Shown in pieces: positions 7,509 through 16,975 of a stretch of DNA of 64,000 nt. Position numbers and translations under genes: made by a program. This DNA comes from Myxococcales bacterium (GTDB lineage: Bacteria; Myxococcota_A; Bradymonadia; UBA7976; UBA1532): contig JACKDP010000009.1 in assembly GCA_020633435.1 (NCBI GenBank), forward strand, positions 124,001 to 188,000. Direction: 5' to 3'. Positions within the stretch are counted from its first letter, which is position 1, and the number at the start of each line of letters is the position of its first letter. The notes under the pieces are model-generated. The model ran no database searches and was not told the DNA's origin. It was given only the letters and a program-made list of their open reading frames with translations.

Positions 7509-9737
7509 ATGCGCGTCACGCCCCTGCTCGCCCTGACCCTGGTCGCCTGCACCGAGCCGCCCATCGCCCACGGGCCGGCGCCGGGCGAGAAGGCCAGCCG
7601 GGCCGACGCCGTGCGCACGGGCCAGGTCGTCGACGCCATCAGCCGCGCCCCCATCGCCGGCGCCGAGGTCCAGGTGGCCGGCACCCTGCGCCGGGCCACC
7701 ACCGACGAGGACGGCCGCTTCGAGATCCTGGTCCCCGGGGGCTTCGGCCGGCTCGAGGCCGCCTCCCCGGGCTACCTGGCCGGCAGCGCCACCACCGACA
7801 CCCTGGCCCTCTGGCCCGCCGAGACGACGGAGGCCGACGCCCACGCCGTGCTCGACCAGCGCGAGCTCGGCCGCATGGCCCGGGACGCCGACGATCTGGA
7901 TGATCCCGATCTCACGCCCCTCGCCCGCGAGCTCATCGAGGCGCGGCGGCGCGCCCCGGGCCTCACGGACGCCCAGCTCCTGCCGCGGCGCCCGGTGCTC
8001 AAGGGCGCGCTCGAGCTGCCCGCCACCGTGCGCGTCTACCGCCGCGGGGCCGAGAACGACTCCTGCCGGGGTCGGGTGGACGTCATCCCGCTGGAGGAGT
8101 ACGTCCGCGGCGTCGTGCCCCACGAGTGGATCCCCTCGTGGCACCTGGAGAGCCTGAAGGCCGGCGCGGTGGCGGCGCGCACCTACGCCGCCAACTGGGT
8201 GCTCAACGGCGGCAAGTACGACTGCGCTGACGTGGACGACACCGCCCGCAGCCAGGTCTACGCCGACGACCGCAACGCCCGCGCCGACGACGCCGTGCGG
8301 GCGACGGCGTGCGAGGTCGTCGTCCGCGACGGCGCCATGATCAACGCCGAGTACAGCGCCGAGAACAGCGATCCCACCGAGTTCGGGGTCTCCGAGCCGC
8401 TGTGCAGCGGGCGCGCCCGCAACGGCCACGGCCGCGGCATGTGCCAGTGGGGCACCCAGCGCTGGGCCGACCAGCGCGGGCAGACCTACCGCTGGATGGT
8501 CGAGCACTACTACCCCGGCGGCGGCGTGGGGAACGGCTGCGCCGATCCGCGCCCCGACGTGCAGCTCCGCCAGCGGCTCGCCCGCGTCGACGCCGAGGCC
8601 TGCATCGACCCCCAGGCCTCGTATGACTGCGCCGACTTCGTCCGGCAGGGCTGGAGCGTCGACATCTTCGACCTGTACGCCGGCCGCCGCTTCGAGCTGG
8701 CCATCGAGCTGACCAACAGCGGCGGCGCGGCCTCGCCCGACGGCACGCTGCTCAAGCTGGCCCTGCCCGCCTCGCTGTCGGCGACGGGGGTGCAGGTCGG
8801 CGGCCAGGCCGCGGGCGTCGCCCTGGGCGGCGCGGGCGCCACGGTGGAGGTCCCCGTACCCGCCATCCAGCCCGGCGGCATGGCCCGCGTCGCCTTCACC
8901 CTGCGCGGCGAGGGCAGCAGCCTGCCCGTGGGGGCCCCGGTGCCGGTCCGCACCTGGATCGCCCGCATGGGCGCGTTCTACGACAAGCCCGACTGGGGCG
9001 GGGCCGCCCGGGCCAACGACGGCCAGACGTTCAACGGCGGCGACCTCAAGGTGCTGGCCGAGTTCGACGTGTATGCGCGGGACGCCTGGACGTTCGACGC
9101 CGCCGATCCGACGCTGGTCGAGGGCTGGGAGGGCGTGGATCGCGGGGCGCTGCGGGCGCCGGGCGGGGTGCTGCAGGTGCCGGCCGGCGGGGCCGTCAGC
9201 CCCTTCACCCACATCGACGCCGACCGCCTGACCCGCGTCGAGGCCGACGGCCTGGCCGGCCGCCTGTACTGGCGGCACGCGGACGAGGGCTTCGACGCCC
9301 AGCGCTCCGTGCGGGTGGACGGCGAGGCCGATCTGGCCGGCTTGCCGGGCTGGCGCGGCGAGATCCAGCAGGTGCGCTTCGAGCCCGACGCGGCCGGCGG
9401 CCTGGATCGGCTGGCCTTCCGGCCCGCGGCTGGCCCTGGCCCCGAGCCCGACGCCGCGCCGCCGCCGCCGCCGCGCGACGCCTCGGTGGAGACGGATCCC
9501 CCCACCCCGCCGCCGCCGACGCGCCGGGACGCCGGGGAGGACCCGCACGACCCCCTGCCCGACCTGGATGACGCCGGCACCGGCGCCACGCCCGTCCCGC
9601 CGCTGCCCCCGGGGGCCCGCGGCGTGCGCGGCGAGACGACGAGCGGCTGCCAGGCCGGCGGCCAGGCCCCTGGCGGCGCGCTCTTCGGTGTGCTCCTCCT
9701 CGCCCTGCCCCTCCTGCGCCGTCGTCGCCGCGCCTGA
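7509..9737 (+). CDS. SpoIID/LytB-domain lipoprotein with C-terminal MYXO-CTERM-like tail
   Basis: 742 residues. The N-terminal signal has a lipobox (TLVAC). A carboxypeptidase-regulatory-like beta domain follows (about 35-95), then a SpoIID/LytB-like domain (about 185-345) with PLEEYVRGVVPHEW and KAGAVAARTYA; family members are peptidoglycan lytic transglycosylases using a Glu in this region. The final part has a Pro/Asp-rich linker, GCQAGG, a hydrophobic segment and RRRRR. It therefore looks both lipid-anchored at the N-terminus and sorted at the C-terminus, suggesting a surface-exposed wall-remodelling enzyme. The next gene begins one base after its stop. Confidence 0.8.
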   Translation: MRVTPLLALTLVACTEPPIAHGPAPGEKASRADAVRTGQVVDAISRAPIAGAEVQVAGTLRRATTDEDGRFEILVPGGFGRLEAASPGYLAGSATTDTLALWPAETTEADAHAVLDQRELGRMARDADDLDDPDLTPLARELIEARRRAPGLTDAQLLPRRPVLKGALELPATVRVYRRGAENDSCRGRVDVIPLEEYVRGVVPHEWIPSWHLESLKAGAVAARTYAANWVLNGGKYDCADVDDTARSQVYADDRNARADDAVRATACEVVVRDGAMINAEYSAENSDPTEFGVSEPLCSGRARNGHGRGMCQWGTQRWADQRGQTYRWMVEHYYPGGGVGNGCADPRPDVQLRQRLARVDAEACIDPQASYDCADFVRQGWSVDIFDLYAGRRFELAIELTNSGGAASPDGTLLKLALPASLSATGVQVGGQAAGVALGGAGATVEVPVPAIQPGGMARVAFTLRGEGSSLPVGAPVPVRTWIARMGAFYDKPDWGGAARANDGQTFNGGDLKVLAEFDVYARDAWTFDAADPTLVEGWEGVDRGALRAPGGVLQVPAGGAVSPFTHIDADRLTRVEADGLAGRLYWRHADEGFDAQRSVRVDGEADLAGLPGWRGEIQQVRFEPDAAGGLDRLAFRPAAGPGPEPDAAPPPPPRDASVETDPPTPPPPTRRDAGEDPHDPLPDLDDAGTGATPVPPLPPGARGVRGETTSGCQAGGQAPGGALFGVLLLALPLLRRRRRA

Positions 9738-9738
9738 C

Positions 9739-10584
9739 GTGGCCGGCACGCTGACGCTGCGGGCCAACGGCCTGCGGTTCGCCGCCCACGTCGTCGGCGA
9801 GGGCCCCCTGCTGCTGCTGCTGCATGGCTTCCCCGACGACGCCGACTCCCTGCTGCCCCTGGCCCACGCGCTCCCCGGCTACCGCGTCGTCGTCCCGTTC
9901 CTGCGCGGCTACGGGCCCAGCGAGGTGCCGCGCCGGCGCGTGGCGACGCTGCGGACGCTGGCCGCCGATCTCACCGGCTGGCTGGACGCCCTCGGCGCCG
10001 AGGACGCCGCGGTGGTGGGCCACGACTGGGGCGCCGCCATCGGGTACGCCGCCGCGGTCTTCGCGCCGACGCGGGTGCGGCGCCTCGTCGCCCTGTCCGT
10101 CCCGCCGCCGGCCGTCCTGCTCCCGGCGCTGCGCCACCACCCGCGCCAGCTCGCCCGCAGCAGCTACATGCTGGCGTTCCAGCTCCCCGGGGCCGAGGCT
10201 GCCGTCCGCGCCCGCGACTTCGCGGCCATCGACGCGCTCTGGCGGCGGTGGAGCCCCGGCTTCGAGCCGCCGCCCGGTCGCGTCGCCGCGGTGAAGCGCA
10301 GCCTCGCGGGCCCCGGCGCCCTGGCCACCGCCCTCGGCTACTACCGCGGCCTGCTGCGCTCGAAGGACATGCTGACGCTGGCCCAGAGCCCCCTGCCCTG
10401 CCCGACGCTCGTGCTCGGCGGCTCCCGCGATGGCTGCATGGGCCCCGAGGTCTTCACCGCGGTCCGGCCCCCGGGCGCGGCGCCGTACACCGTCGAGATC
10501 CTCAAGGATGTCGGGCACTTTCTGCCGCTCGAGGCCACCGACGCGGTGGCCCGCCGCGTCCTCGCCTTCCTCGCCGCTCCCTGA
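9739..10584 (+). CDS. Alpha/beta-hydrolase, epoxide hydrolase/haloalkane dehalogenase-like
   Basis: 281 residues from GTG 9739, one base after the SpoIID gene stop; an in-frame start further upstream would lie inside that gene. It shows HGFPDD (oxyanion hole), VGHDWGAAIG with an Asp nucleophile, and a C-terminal GHFLPLE segment supplying the catalytic His. An Asp nucleophile is the mark of the epoxide hydrolase/dehalogenase branch and distinguishes it from Ser esterases. The substrate is unknown. No signal peptide is seen, so it is probably cytoplasmic. Confidence 0.8.
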   Translation: MAGTLTLRANGLRFAAHVVGEGPLLLLLHGFPDDADSLLPLAHALPGYRVVVPFLRGYGPSEVPRRRVATLRTLAADLTGWLDALGAEDAAVVGHDWGAAIGYAAAVFAPTRVRRLVALSVPPPAVLLPALRHHPRQLARSSYMLAFQLPGAEAAVRARDFAAIDALWRRWSPGFEPPPGRVAAVKRSLAGPGALATALGYYRGLLRSKDMLTLAQSPLPCPTLVLGGSRDGCMGPEVFTAVRPPGAAPYTVEILKDVGHFLPLEATDAVARRVLAFLAAP

Positions 10585-10658
10585 CGCGTGGGGCGCCGCC
10601 CGGCGGGGTGCCGTCCAGGTCCGCGGCGTGGTAGATCGGCCCCGTCGAAGGAGGAGCC

Positions 10659-12791
10659 GTGCAGCCCGACCCGCCCCCGCCCCACCATGGGCTCGACGCC
10701 ATCCTCCGGCCCCGCTCCGTCGCCGTCATCGGCGCCGGGCGCCGCGATGGGGGCATCGGCCGTGAGATCCTCAAGAACCTGACGCGCTTCGGCTTCGAGG
10801 GCCCGGTGCACCCGGTGCACCCGGACGCCGGCCACATCCTGTCGATGCGGGCCTGGCCGTCCATCGAGGCGGTGCCCGATCCCGTCGATCTGGCCGTCAT
10901 CGCCGTCCCGGCGGCGCAGGTGGCCGACGTGGTGCGCGCGTGCGCCGCCCGCGGGGTGCGCGGCCTCGTGGTGATCACCGCCGGCTTCCGCGAGGTCGGG
11001 CCGGCTGGCCGGGCCCTGGAGGCCGAGGTGCTGGACATCGTGCGCAGCCACGGCATGCGCATGGTGGGGCCCAACTGCATGGGCGTCATCAACGCCGATC
11101 CGGCCTTCCGCCTCGACGCCAGCTTCGCGACGACGCAGCCGGTGGTGGGGGGCGCGGCCTTCGCGAGCCAGTCCGGGGCCCTGGGCGAGGTCGTGCTGGC
11201 GACGGCGCGGGCGGTGGGCCTGGGCATCAGCCAGTTCGTGTCGCTCGGCAACAAGGCCGACGTCTCCGGCAACGACCTGCTGGCGTTCTGGGCCGAGGAT
11301 CCGCTGACGCGCGTCATCCTGCTGTACCTGGAGAGCTTCGGAAACCCTCGTCATTTCGCGCACCTGGCGCGCGGCATCACCCGCGGGCGGGGCAAGCCCA
11401 TCCTCGCGGTGAAGTCGGGCCGGACGGCCCAGGGGGCGGCCGCCGCCAGCTCGCACACCGGCTCCCTGGCTGGCGGCGACCGGGCGGCGAGCGCCCTCTT
11501 CAAGAGCTGCGGCGTCATCCGCTGCAACACCGTGGCGGAGCTCTTCGCCATGGCGCGGGGCTTCTGCCAGCAGCCGCTGCCGCCGGGCGAGCGCGTCGCC
11601 GTGCTCACCAACGCGGGCGGGCCGGGCATCATGGCGACCGACGCCGCGGTGCACTTCGGCCTGACGATGGCCCCGCTCGCGGCCGAGACGCGCGCGGCGC
11701 TGGCCGCCGTGCTGCCCCCCGAGGCCTCCGTCCAGAACCCCGTCGACATGATCGCCCAGGCCACGCCCGCCCAGTTCGCCGCCTGCGCCCGGCTGCTGCT
11801 GGCCGATCCGGGCGTCGACGCCCTGCTGGTCATCTACGTGAGCCCCGTGGTCACCGACCCCCCGGCCGTCGCCCGCGCCATCGTGGACGGCGCCGCGGCC
11901 ACGGCGGGCGAGAAGCCGGTCCTGGCCTGCTTCATGGGCCGCGCCCAGGGCGACGAGGGCATCGGGCTGCTGGCCGAGGCGGGCATCCCCAGCTACCCCT
12001 TCCCCGAGAGCGCCGCCCAGACGCTGGCCGCCATGGCCCGCTTCCAGGCCTGGCGCGCGCGGCCGGCGGGCAGCCTGCGCCGGTTCCCCGTGGACCGCGC
12101 CCGGGCCGAGTCCATCATCGCCCAGAGCACCGGCGACTGGCTGTCGACCGCGGACGCGCTGCGCCTGCTCGACGCCTACGGCGTACCCACGGTGGCCAGC
12201 GCGACGGTGCGCTCCCCCGAGGAGGCTATCGCCTTCGCCGAGTCGGTGGGCTACCCCATCGTGCTGAAGGTCGATGACCCCGCGGTGCTCCACAAGTCGG
12301 ACGTGGGCGGCGTGCAGGTCAACCTGCGCTCCCCCGGCGAGATCAAGGGGGCGTTCTGGGACCTGCGCGAGCGGCTGCCGGCGGGGGTTGGCGACCGCTA
12401 CCTCGCCCAGCGCATGCTCACGGGCGGCCAGGAGATCATCGTGGGGGCCGTGGCCGACCCCACGGTGGGGCACCTCGTCATGTTCGGCCTCGGCGGCGTC
12501 TTCGTGGAGCTGATGGAGGACGTGGCCTTCGCGGTGCACCCGCTCACCGACGCCGACGCCAGCCGCATGGTCCGCGAGGTGCGCGCCTGGCCGCTGCTGG
12601 CCGGCCACCGCGGCAGCGAGCCCGTCGACGTGCCCCTGATCGAGGAGGTGCTGCTGCGGGTCAGCCAGCTCGTCGAGGACTTCCCCGCCATCGCCGAGAT
12701 GGACCTCAACCCGTTCATCACCACCCCGGCCGGCCGCGGTGGCGCCGCGGTGGACGCCCGGGTGCGCCTCGCCCGGCCGGAAGGAGGCTGA
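10659..12791 (+). CDS. ADP-forming acyl-CoA synthetase (acetate-CoA ligase family)
   Basis: A 710-residue fused-subunit NDP-forming acyl-CoA synthetase that interconverts acyl-CoA, ADP and Pi with acid, CoA and ATP. Domains in order: CoA-binding Rossmann domain (about 8-135), two succinyl-CoA-ligase-like flavodoxin domains with the phospho-His segment SSHTGSLAGG near residue 265, and a C-terminal ATP-grasp domain (about 490-705) with VLKVDDPAVLHKSDVGGV. GTG 10659 is preceded by AAGGAGG, which supports it. The P-loop gene starts one base after the stop. The physiological acid is unknown. Confidence 0.92.
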   Translation: MQPDPPPPHHGLDAILRPRSVAVIGAGRRDGGIGREILKNLTRFGFEGPVHPVHPDAGHILSMRAWPSIEAVPDPVDLAVIAVPAAQVADVVRACAARGVRGLVVITAGFREVGPAGRALEAEVLDIVRSHGMRMVGPNCMGVINADPAFRLDASFATTQPVVGGAAFASQSGALGEVVLATARAVGLGISQFVSLGNKADVSGNDLLAFWAEDPLTRVILLYLESFGNPRHFAHLARGITRGRGKPILAVKSGRTAQGAAAASSHTGSLAGGDRAASALFKSCGVIRCNTVAELFAMARGFCQQPLPPGERVAVLTNAGGPGIMATDAAVHFGLTMAPLAAETRAALAAVLPPEASVQNPVDMIAQATPAQFAACARLLLADPGVDALLVIYVSPVVTDPPAVARAIVDGAAATAGEKPVLACFMGRAQGDEGIGLLAEAGIPSYPFPESAAQTLAAMARFQAWRARPAGSLRRFPVDRARAESIIAQSTGDWLSTADALRLLDAYGVPTVASATVRSPEEAIAFAESVGYPIVLKVDDPAVLHKSDVGGVQVNLRSPGEIKGAFWDLRERLPAGVGDRYLAQRMLTGGQEIIVGAVADPTVGHLVMFGLGGVFVELMEDVAFAVHPLTDADASRMVREVRAWPLLAGHRGSEPVDVPLIEEVLLRVSQLVEDFPAIAEMDLNPFITTPAGRGGAAVDARVRLARPEGG

Positions 12792-12792
12792 C

Positions 12793-13431
12793 GTGGCCCA
12801 CCTCGCCCTCGGCATCTGCGCCTGCGGCTGCCAGCGCCCCGCCCACGAGACCCGCCTCGTCGCCCTGACGGGTGGGCCCGGCGCCGGCAAGACGGCGGTC
12901 CTCGAGATGGCCCTGCGCACCCTCTGCCCGCATGTGGCGGTGCTGCCGGAGGCCGCCAGCATGATCTTCGGGGGCGGCTTCCCGCGGGAGGGCTCGCCGA
13001 CGGCGCGCGCCTCGGCCCAGCGGGCCATCTTCCACGTCCAGCGCGAGCTGGAGACGCTGGTGCTGGCCGAGTCCCGCGTGGGGCTCGCGCTCTGCGACCG
13101 CGGGACGCTCGACGGCCAGGCCTACTGGCCCCATGACCCGGCGAGCTACTGGGCCACCCTCGGCGCCGACCGCGAGGCCGAGCTGGCCCGCTACCACGCG
13201 GTCATCCACCTGGAAACCCCATCGGATTCGCAGGGTTACAACCACCAGAACGCCGTGCGCACCGAGACGCCCGCGGAGGCGAAGGCCCTCGACGCGCGCA
13301 TCCAGGCCGCCTGGAGCGGGCACCCGCGACGCTTCGTCATCGCGAGCCGGGACGACTTCATGGAGAAGGCCATCGAGGCCCTGCGCCTCATCCGGGCGCA
13401 GGTGCCGTCCTGCTGCCAGCGCCGGGGCTGA
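12793..13431 (+). CDS. P-loop NTPase (AAA_28-like ATP/GTP-binding protein)
   Basis: 212 residues with a clear Walker A (TGGPGAGKTAVLE), a Walker B-like segment ALCDRGTLDG and an N-terminal Cys/His cluster (CACGCQRPAH) that may bind metal. This resembles small AAA_28-type predicted kinases. GTG 12793 with AAGGAGG immediately upstream is a better start than the in-frame ATG inside the preceding gene. It is probably cotranscribed with the acyl-CoA synthetase. The substrate is unknown. It converges with the next gene, leaving only 6 bp between stops. Confidence 0.7.
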   Translation: MAHLALGICACGCQRPAHETRLVALTGGPGAGKTAVLEMALRTLCPHVAVLPEAASMIFGGGFPREGSPTARASAQRAIFHVQRELETLVLAESRVGLALCDRGTLDGQAYWPHDPASYWATLGADREAELARYHAVIHLETPSDSQGYNHQNAVRTETPAEAKALDARIQAAWSGHPRRFVIASRDDFMEKAIEALRLIRAQVPSCCQRRG

Positions 13432-13437
13432 CGGGGC

Positions 13438-14349
13438 TCAGGCCGAGAGCTTGGGGGAGGCCGTCATGGGCTCGAAGCGCAGGAGCGGGCGCGGCGGGGG
13501 GCCCTCGGCGTCGATGCGGCTGGCCTGCCAGTCGCCGCCGGGGCCGTCCACGGCGTCGCCGGCCTTGATCACATCGCCCTGGTCGAGCAGGTACCACATG
13601 AGATCGCGCAGGAAGCTGTCGACGGCGTCGTAGGCGTAGGCCCCCTCGGGGAAGACGGCCTCCACGTCGGGCAGGCCGAGCTGCTGCATGCCCACCGAGT
13701 CCATGCGGACGATGCCCTCCTCGATGCGGGAGAGGCGCAGGTTCGTCCACACGTCGAGGGGCGGCTCACCCGTGTCGCCGTGGTGCTCGAGGCCCGTGTG
13801 CACGAACTCCTTGGGCCGCAGCGCCTCGCCGTTGGGGTTGAAGTAGCAGATGGTGTGCTCCTCGTCCGCCAGCAGCGTCGCCGCGATGAGCGTCAGGAAC
13901 GACAGCTCCTCGAGGGGGTCCCGGTCGGCGGGCGCCTCGGCGCTCTGGCCCGCGTCGTCCACCCACATGGACCGCAGCCGCACGTACGAGGTGTGCGCGC
14001 GCACGGCCGCGCCGGCGATCTTCCACGCCCAGGCCTGCTTGCCGGCCCGCTCGATGGCGCCGGGGAAGACGGCGGGGCCGAAGCCGCCCGCCTCCCAGAC
14101 CGCCTGGGCGACGGGGTCGTCGTCGGCGTCGATCTGGTCGACCCAGTCGCGATCCACCACATCCACGATGACGCGGGCGCCGGGCCGCACGCCCGAGAGG
14201 ATGATCCCCTCGCCGCCGAAGGCCCAGTGGTCGTCGGCCGGCTTCTCGGTGTGGCCGACCACCTCGAAGGCCGCGAGGAGGGTCTCCAGCTCGTCGAGGG
14301 TGAAGGGCTTGGAGGTGAGGATGTAGGCGCTCTGGGTGAACAGGCTCAT
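13438..14349 (-). CDS. DUF4261-like protein of unknown function
   Basis: 303 residues, soluble, acidic, no signal peptide. The segment FLTLIAATLLADEEHTIC followed by YFNPNGEALRP resembles the DUF4261 family, which has no established function. ATG 14349 is chosen because the residues added by an upstream ATG are basic and low-complexity. No operon partner is evident: the convergent P-loop gene is on one side and a 79-bp gap separates the next minus-strand gene. The family call is tentative. Confidence 0.6.
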   Translation of the reverse strand: MSLFTQSAYILTSKPFTLDELETLLAAFEVVGHTEKPADDHWAFGGEGIILSGVRPGARVIVDVVDRDWVDQIDADDDPVAQAVWEAGGFGPAVFPGAIERAGKQAWAWKIAGAAVRAHTSYVRLRSMWVDDAGQSAEAPADRDPLEELSFLTLIAATLLADEEHTICYFNPNGEALRPKEFVHTGLEHHGDTGEPPLDVWTNLRLSRIEEGIVRMDSVGMQQLGLPDVEAVFPEGAYAYDAVDSFLRDLMWYLLDQGDVIKAGDAVDGPGGDWQASRIDAEGPPPRPLLRFEPMTASPKLSA

Positions 14350-14428
14350 GGTGTGCTCCGCACGGTGGCGTCGGGAGAGAGGTAGCACGGCCCGGACCCT
14401 CCCGGCCAGCCACCCGTGGGGGTCCGCG

Positions 14429-15526
14429 CTACCGCACGTCGCGGGGCAGCCCGGCGGCCTTGGCAGCCTGCGTCTCCACCGCCTCGACCACGGCCCGGGC
14501 CAGGGCCGCGACGCCGCGACCGCCCGGGGGCGACGCCGCGATGACGACGGTGGGATCCTGGCGGGCGGCGTCCTTGAACGGCTGGCTGTCGGCGTGGCTG
14601 AGCTCGGTGCTCACCCAGAAGGCCACCACGTCGGCGCCGCGCACCAGCGCGCGGGCCCGCGTGCCATCGACCCGATCCTCGCCCACCAGGTGCACCTTCA
14701 GATCCGGCTCCTCGCGGGCGAGGCGGTCGAACTCGGCCCGGCTGTCCGCCGCGCCGCCCACGACGAGCAGCCGCCGCCGGCCCGCCCGGGTGAGCTGCAG
14801 GGCCATGCGCCGAAACCAGCGCCGGTTGTCGCTGCCCTTGCAGACGTGGCACGCCGTCCCGCCGGCCGGCACCACCAGGTAGCCGCGGCCCTCAGCCACC
14901 TCGCGGCAGGTGATGACGGCGCAGACGGGGCGCACCGAGTCGAGGATGGTGGCGTCCTGCACCGCCAGGCCGGCCAGGAGCGCCTCGCCGTGGGCCTCGG
15001 CCAGCGTGCGCAGGCCGTCGACGGCCTGGCGCCCCTTCAAGCCGCGCCGCCCGAGCGCCTCGCCGAGGGTCGGCAGCGTCTCCACCACCGGCGCCGCGGC
15101 GGCCTGGGCCTCCCGGACCTCCTGGCGCGCGTCCCGGGCTGCCTGCCGCGCGGCCTCGCGGTCGGCGCGCAGCTCGGCGTTCTCCGCCTCCAGCGATCCG
15201 ATGCGCTGCAACAGATCCCGCACCCGCCGGGCCGAGTCATCCATGGCCACCGTCATGCGCTCGGGCACGGCCGGCGCCTCGGGGGTCGGCGGCGGCGGCG
15301 CGGCCACCGGGGCCATCCGCCGCACCTCGGTCAGGGGGCGCGTCGTGCGCTCCGCCAGCAGCTCGCGCTGGTCCCCCGGGCCGCCATGGGCCTCCAGGAA
15401 CCGGCGCTCCACCGCCGGCGGCACCCGCTGCCCCGCCCGCCCGCCGAAGCCATGCTGCCGCAGCCACTGGCGAATGGCCGCGACCGGCACCCCGGTGCGC
15501 TCGTGCAGATCGAACTCGGTGACCAC
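14429..15526 (-). CDS. Coiled-coil protein with DUF2325-like C-terminal domain (tentative)
   Basis: 365 residues. The N-terminus resembles a MerR-type helix-turn-helix (about 5-30, ERTGVPVAAIRQWL). A Pro-rich linker and a coiled coil follow (about 108-155, LEAENAELRADREAARQ). The C-terminus has a Rossmann-like segment LLVVGGAADSRAEFD and HADSQPFKDAAR, reminiscent of DUF2325. An isolated CHVCKG motif lies in the middle. GTG 15526 is preceded by GGGGAGG at good spacing; ATG 15547 is the alternative. I cannot assign a function; DNA binding is an inference from the N-terminus only. Confidence 0.55.
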   Translation of the reverse strand: MVTEFDLHERTGVPVAAIRQWLRQHGFGGRAGQRVPPAVERRFLEAHGGPGDQRELLAERTTRPLTEVRRMAPVAAPPPPTPEAPAVPERMTVAMDDSARRVRDLLQRIGSLEAENAELRADREAARQAARDARQEVREAQAAAAPVVETLPTLGEALGRRGLKGRQAVDGLRTLAEAHGEALLAGLAVQDATILDSVRPVCAVITCREVAEGRGYLVVPAGGTACHVCKGSDNRRWFRRMALQLTRAGRRRLLVVGGAADSRAEFDRLAREEPDLKVHLVGEDRVDGTRARALVRGADVVAFWVSTELSHADSQPFKDAARQDPTVVIAASPPGGRGVAALARAVVEAVETQAAKAAGLPRDVR

Positions 15527-15668
15527 CCCTGCCTCCCCGGCCGGCATCGCCCTCACAGACGCTGCCAGTCTTGAGGAGCAGCGGGGCGAAGTCCAGCCCT
15601 CAAGACGCCTGGGCCCGCTGGCGCGTCGCACCCCTGGACAATCGGGCGGATCCAGCCACAATGAGGGG

Positions 15669-16313
15669 ATGGAGGTCCTCTGCGCCCACTGCGGCGGCTC
15701 TGACGATCGCGATGGGCTGGAGGCGCTGCCCGGGGGGTTCGGCTTCACCTGCCAGGTCTGCGGCGAGGCCACCATCCTCGCGCCCCGGGACCCCGCGCCC
15801 CGGGCCGCGGCGCCGGCCCCCGAGAGCGGGGTGACCTGCCCCAAGTGCGGCCACCACCAGGACGACGCCGAGGCCTGCCACCGCTGCGGGCTGCTCTTCG
15901 CCCTCGCCGCGTCGGGCCAGGTGGTCCTCTCCGATCCCCTCGCCGGCCGCCCCGAGGCCGAGGGCTTGCGCGCCCGGTGGGCGGATCTGGCCGGGCGGCT
16001 CGACGATGAGGCGGGCCACCGCGCCTTCATCGAGCTCTGCGCCGCCGCCAATGCCCTGGAGTTCGCCGGGCAGTGCTACCGCCGCCTCACGCCGCCCGGG
16101 GGCGAGGAGGACGAGCGCGTCGCCGACTACCGCCAGCGCGTCATCAAGGCGGCCATGGCGCGGGTCGGGCTGCTGGAGCAGCGGGCCCTGGGGAGGCAGT
16201 CGCGCCTGCGCGGCCTCTTCATCCTGACGCTCGCGGCCCTCATCGTGCTGGGCTTCGCCATCGGCTACTACCTGCTGACGCGCCACCAGGCCCGCTGGCA
16301 GCTCAATGGCTGA
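15669..16313 (+). CDS. Zinc-ribbon protein with C-terminal membrane anchor
   Basis: 214 residues. Two zinc-ribbon-type units are visible: CAHC with CQVC (about 5-32) and CPKC with CHRC (about 56-75). A helical region follows, and a single transmembrane helix near the C-terminus (about 185-205, LFILTLAALIVLGFAIGYYLL). The orientation is probably cytoplasmic N-terminus. ATG 15669 gives the first Cys pair. It is 23 bp upstream of the MglA-like GTPase gene on the same strand, so it may belong to that signalling operon. Function unknown. Confidence 0.65.
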   Translation: MEVLCAHCGGSDDRDGLEALPGGFGFTCQVCGEATILAPRDPAPRAAAPAPESGVTCPKCGHHQDDAEACHRCGLLFALAASGQVVLSDPLAGRPEAEGLRARWADLAGRLDDEAGHRAFIELCAAANALEFAGQCYRRLTPPGGEEDERVADYRQRVIKAAMARVGLLEQRALGRQSRLRGLFILTLAALIVLGFAIGYYLLTRHQARWQLNG

Positions 16314-16336
16314 CGGGCGCCCGGGGGGGAGGCACG

Positions 16337-16975
16337 ATGCAGCTCGATCATGACGACCGGGTCGTGAGCCTCAAGATCGTGTACTACGGGCCCGCGCTGA
16401 GCGGAAAGACCACGAATCTCCAGGCGTTGCGCGATTGTCTCCCCCGCGGCTCCGTGGGCCGGCTCGTCACCCTGGAGACCCGGGACCGCCGCACTCTGTT
16501 CCTGGATCTGTTGCCGGTGGTCTTTCACACCGCCACCGCGTACCGGGTGCGCATCCGCCTGCTCACGGTGCCGGGGCAGGTCATGCACGAGGCCACCCGG
16601 CGGGTGCTGCTGCAGGACGTGGACGGCGTGGTCTTCGTGGCGGACAGCCAGATCCGGGAGACGACGACGAACAACGCCTCGTTCCGCGAGCTGCGGGAGG
16701 TCCTCGTCGACGATGTCCCGCTCGTCCTGCAGTTCAACAAGCGCGACCTGCCGGCGGTGCGTTCGGACGACGAGCTCGGCCGGCTGGCGACGTCGCGGCG
16801 GCTGCCCGTCGTCGGGGCGGTGGCCCTGCGTGGCGAGGGCGTGCGCGAGACGCTGGCGCGGGTGCTCGCCCTCGTCTGGCGGCGTCAGGCCGCCGCCCAT
16901 GGCCTCGAGGCCCTGCTCGGCGTCGACGAGGCAGGCTTCGTCGATCGCGTCCTCGGCACCATGGCGACGCCATGA
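16337..16975 (+). CDS. MglA-like Ras-family small GTPase
   Basis: 212 residues. The P-loop GPALSGKTTNLQ matches the MglA form, and LTVPGQV corresponds to the G3 region and QFNKRDL to the NKxD motif. In myxobacteria MglA controls cell polarity and motility, and many genomes carry paralogues; this one could regulate a different output. A strong GGGGGGAGG ribosome site precedes ATG 16337. Its stop overlaps the start of the PocR histidine kinase (ATGA), a direct hint that the two act together. Confidence 0.85.
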   Translation: MQLDHDDRVVSLKIVYYGPALSGKTTNLQALRDCLPRGSVGRLVTLETRDRRTLFLDLLPVVFHTATAYRVRIRLLTVPGQVMHEATRRVLLQDVDGVVFVADSQIRETTTNNASFRELREVLVDDVPLVLQFNKRDLPAVRSDDELGRLATSRRLPVVGAVALRGEGVRETLARVLALVWRRQAAAHGLEALLGVDEAGFVDRVLGTMATP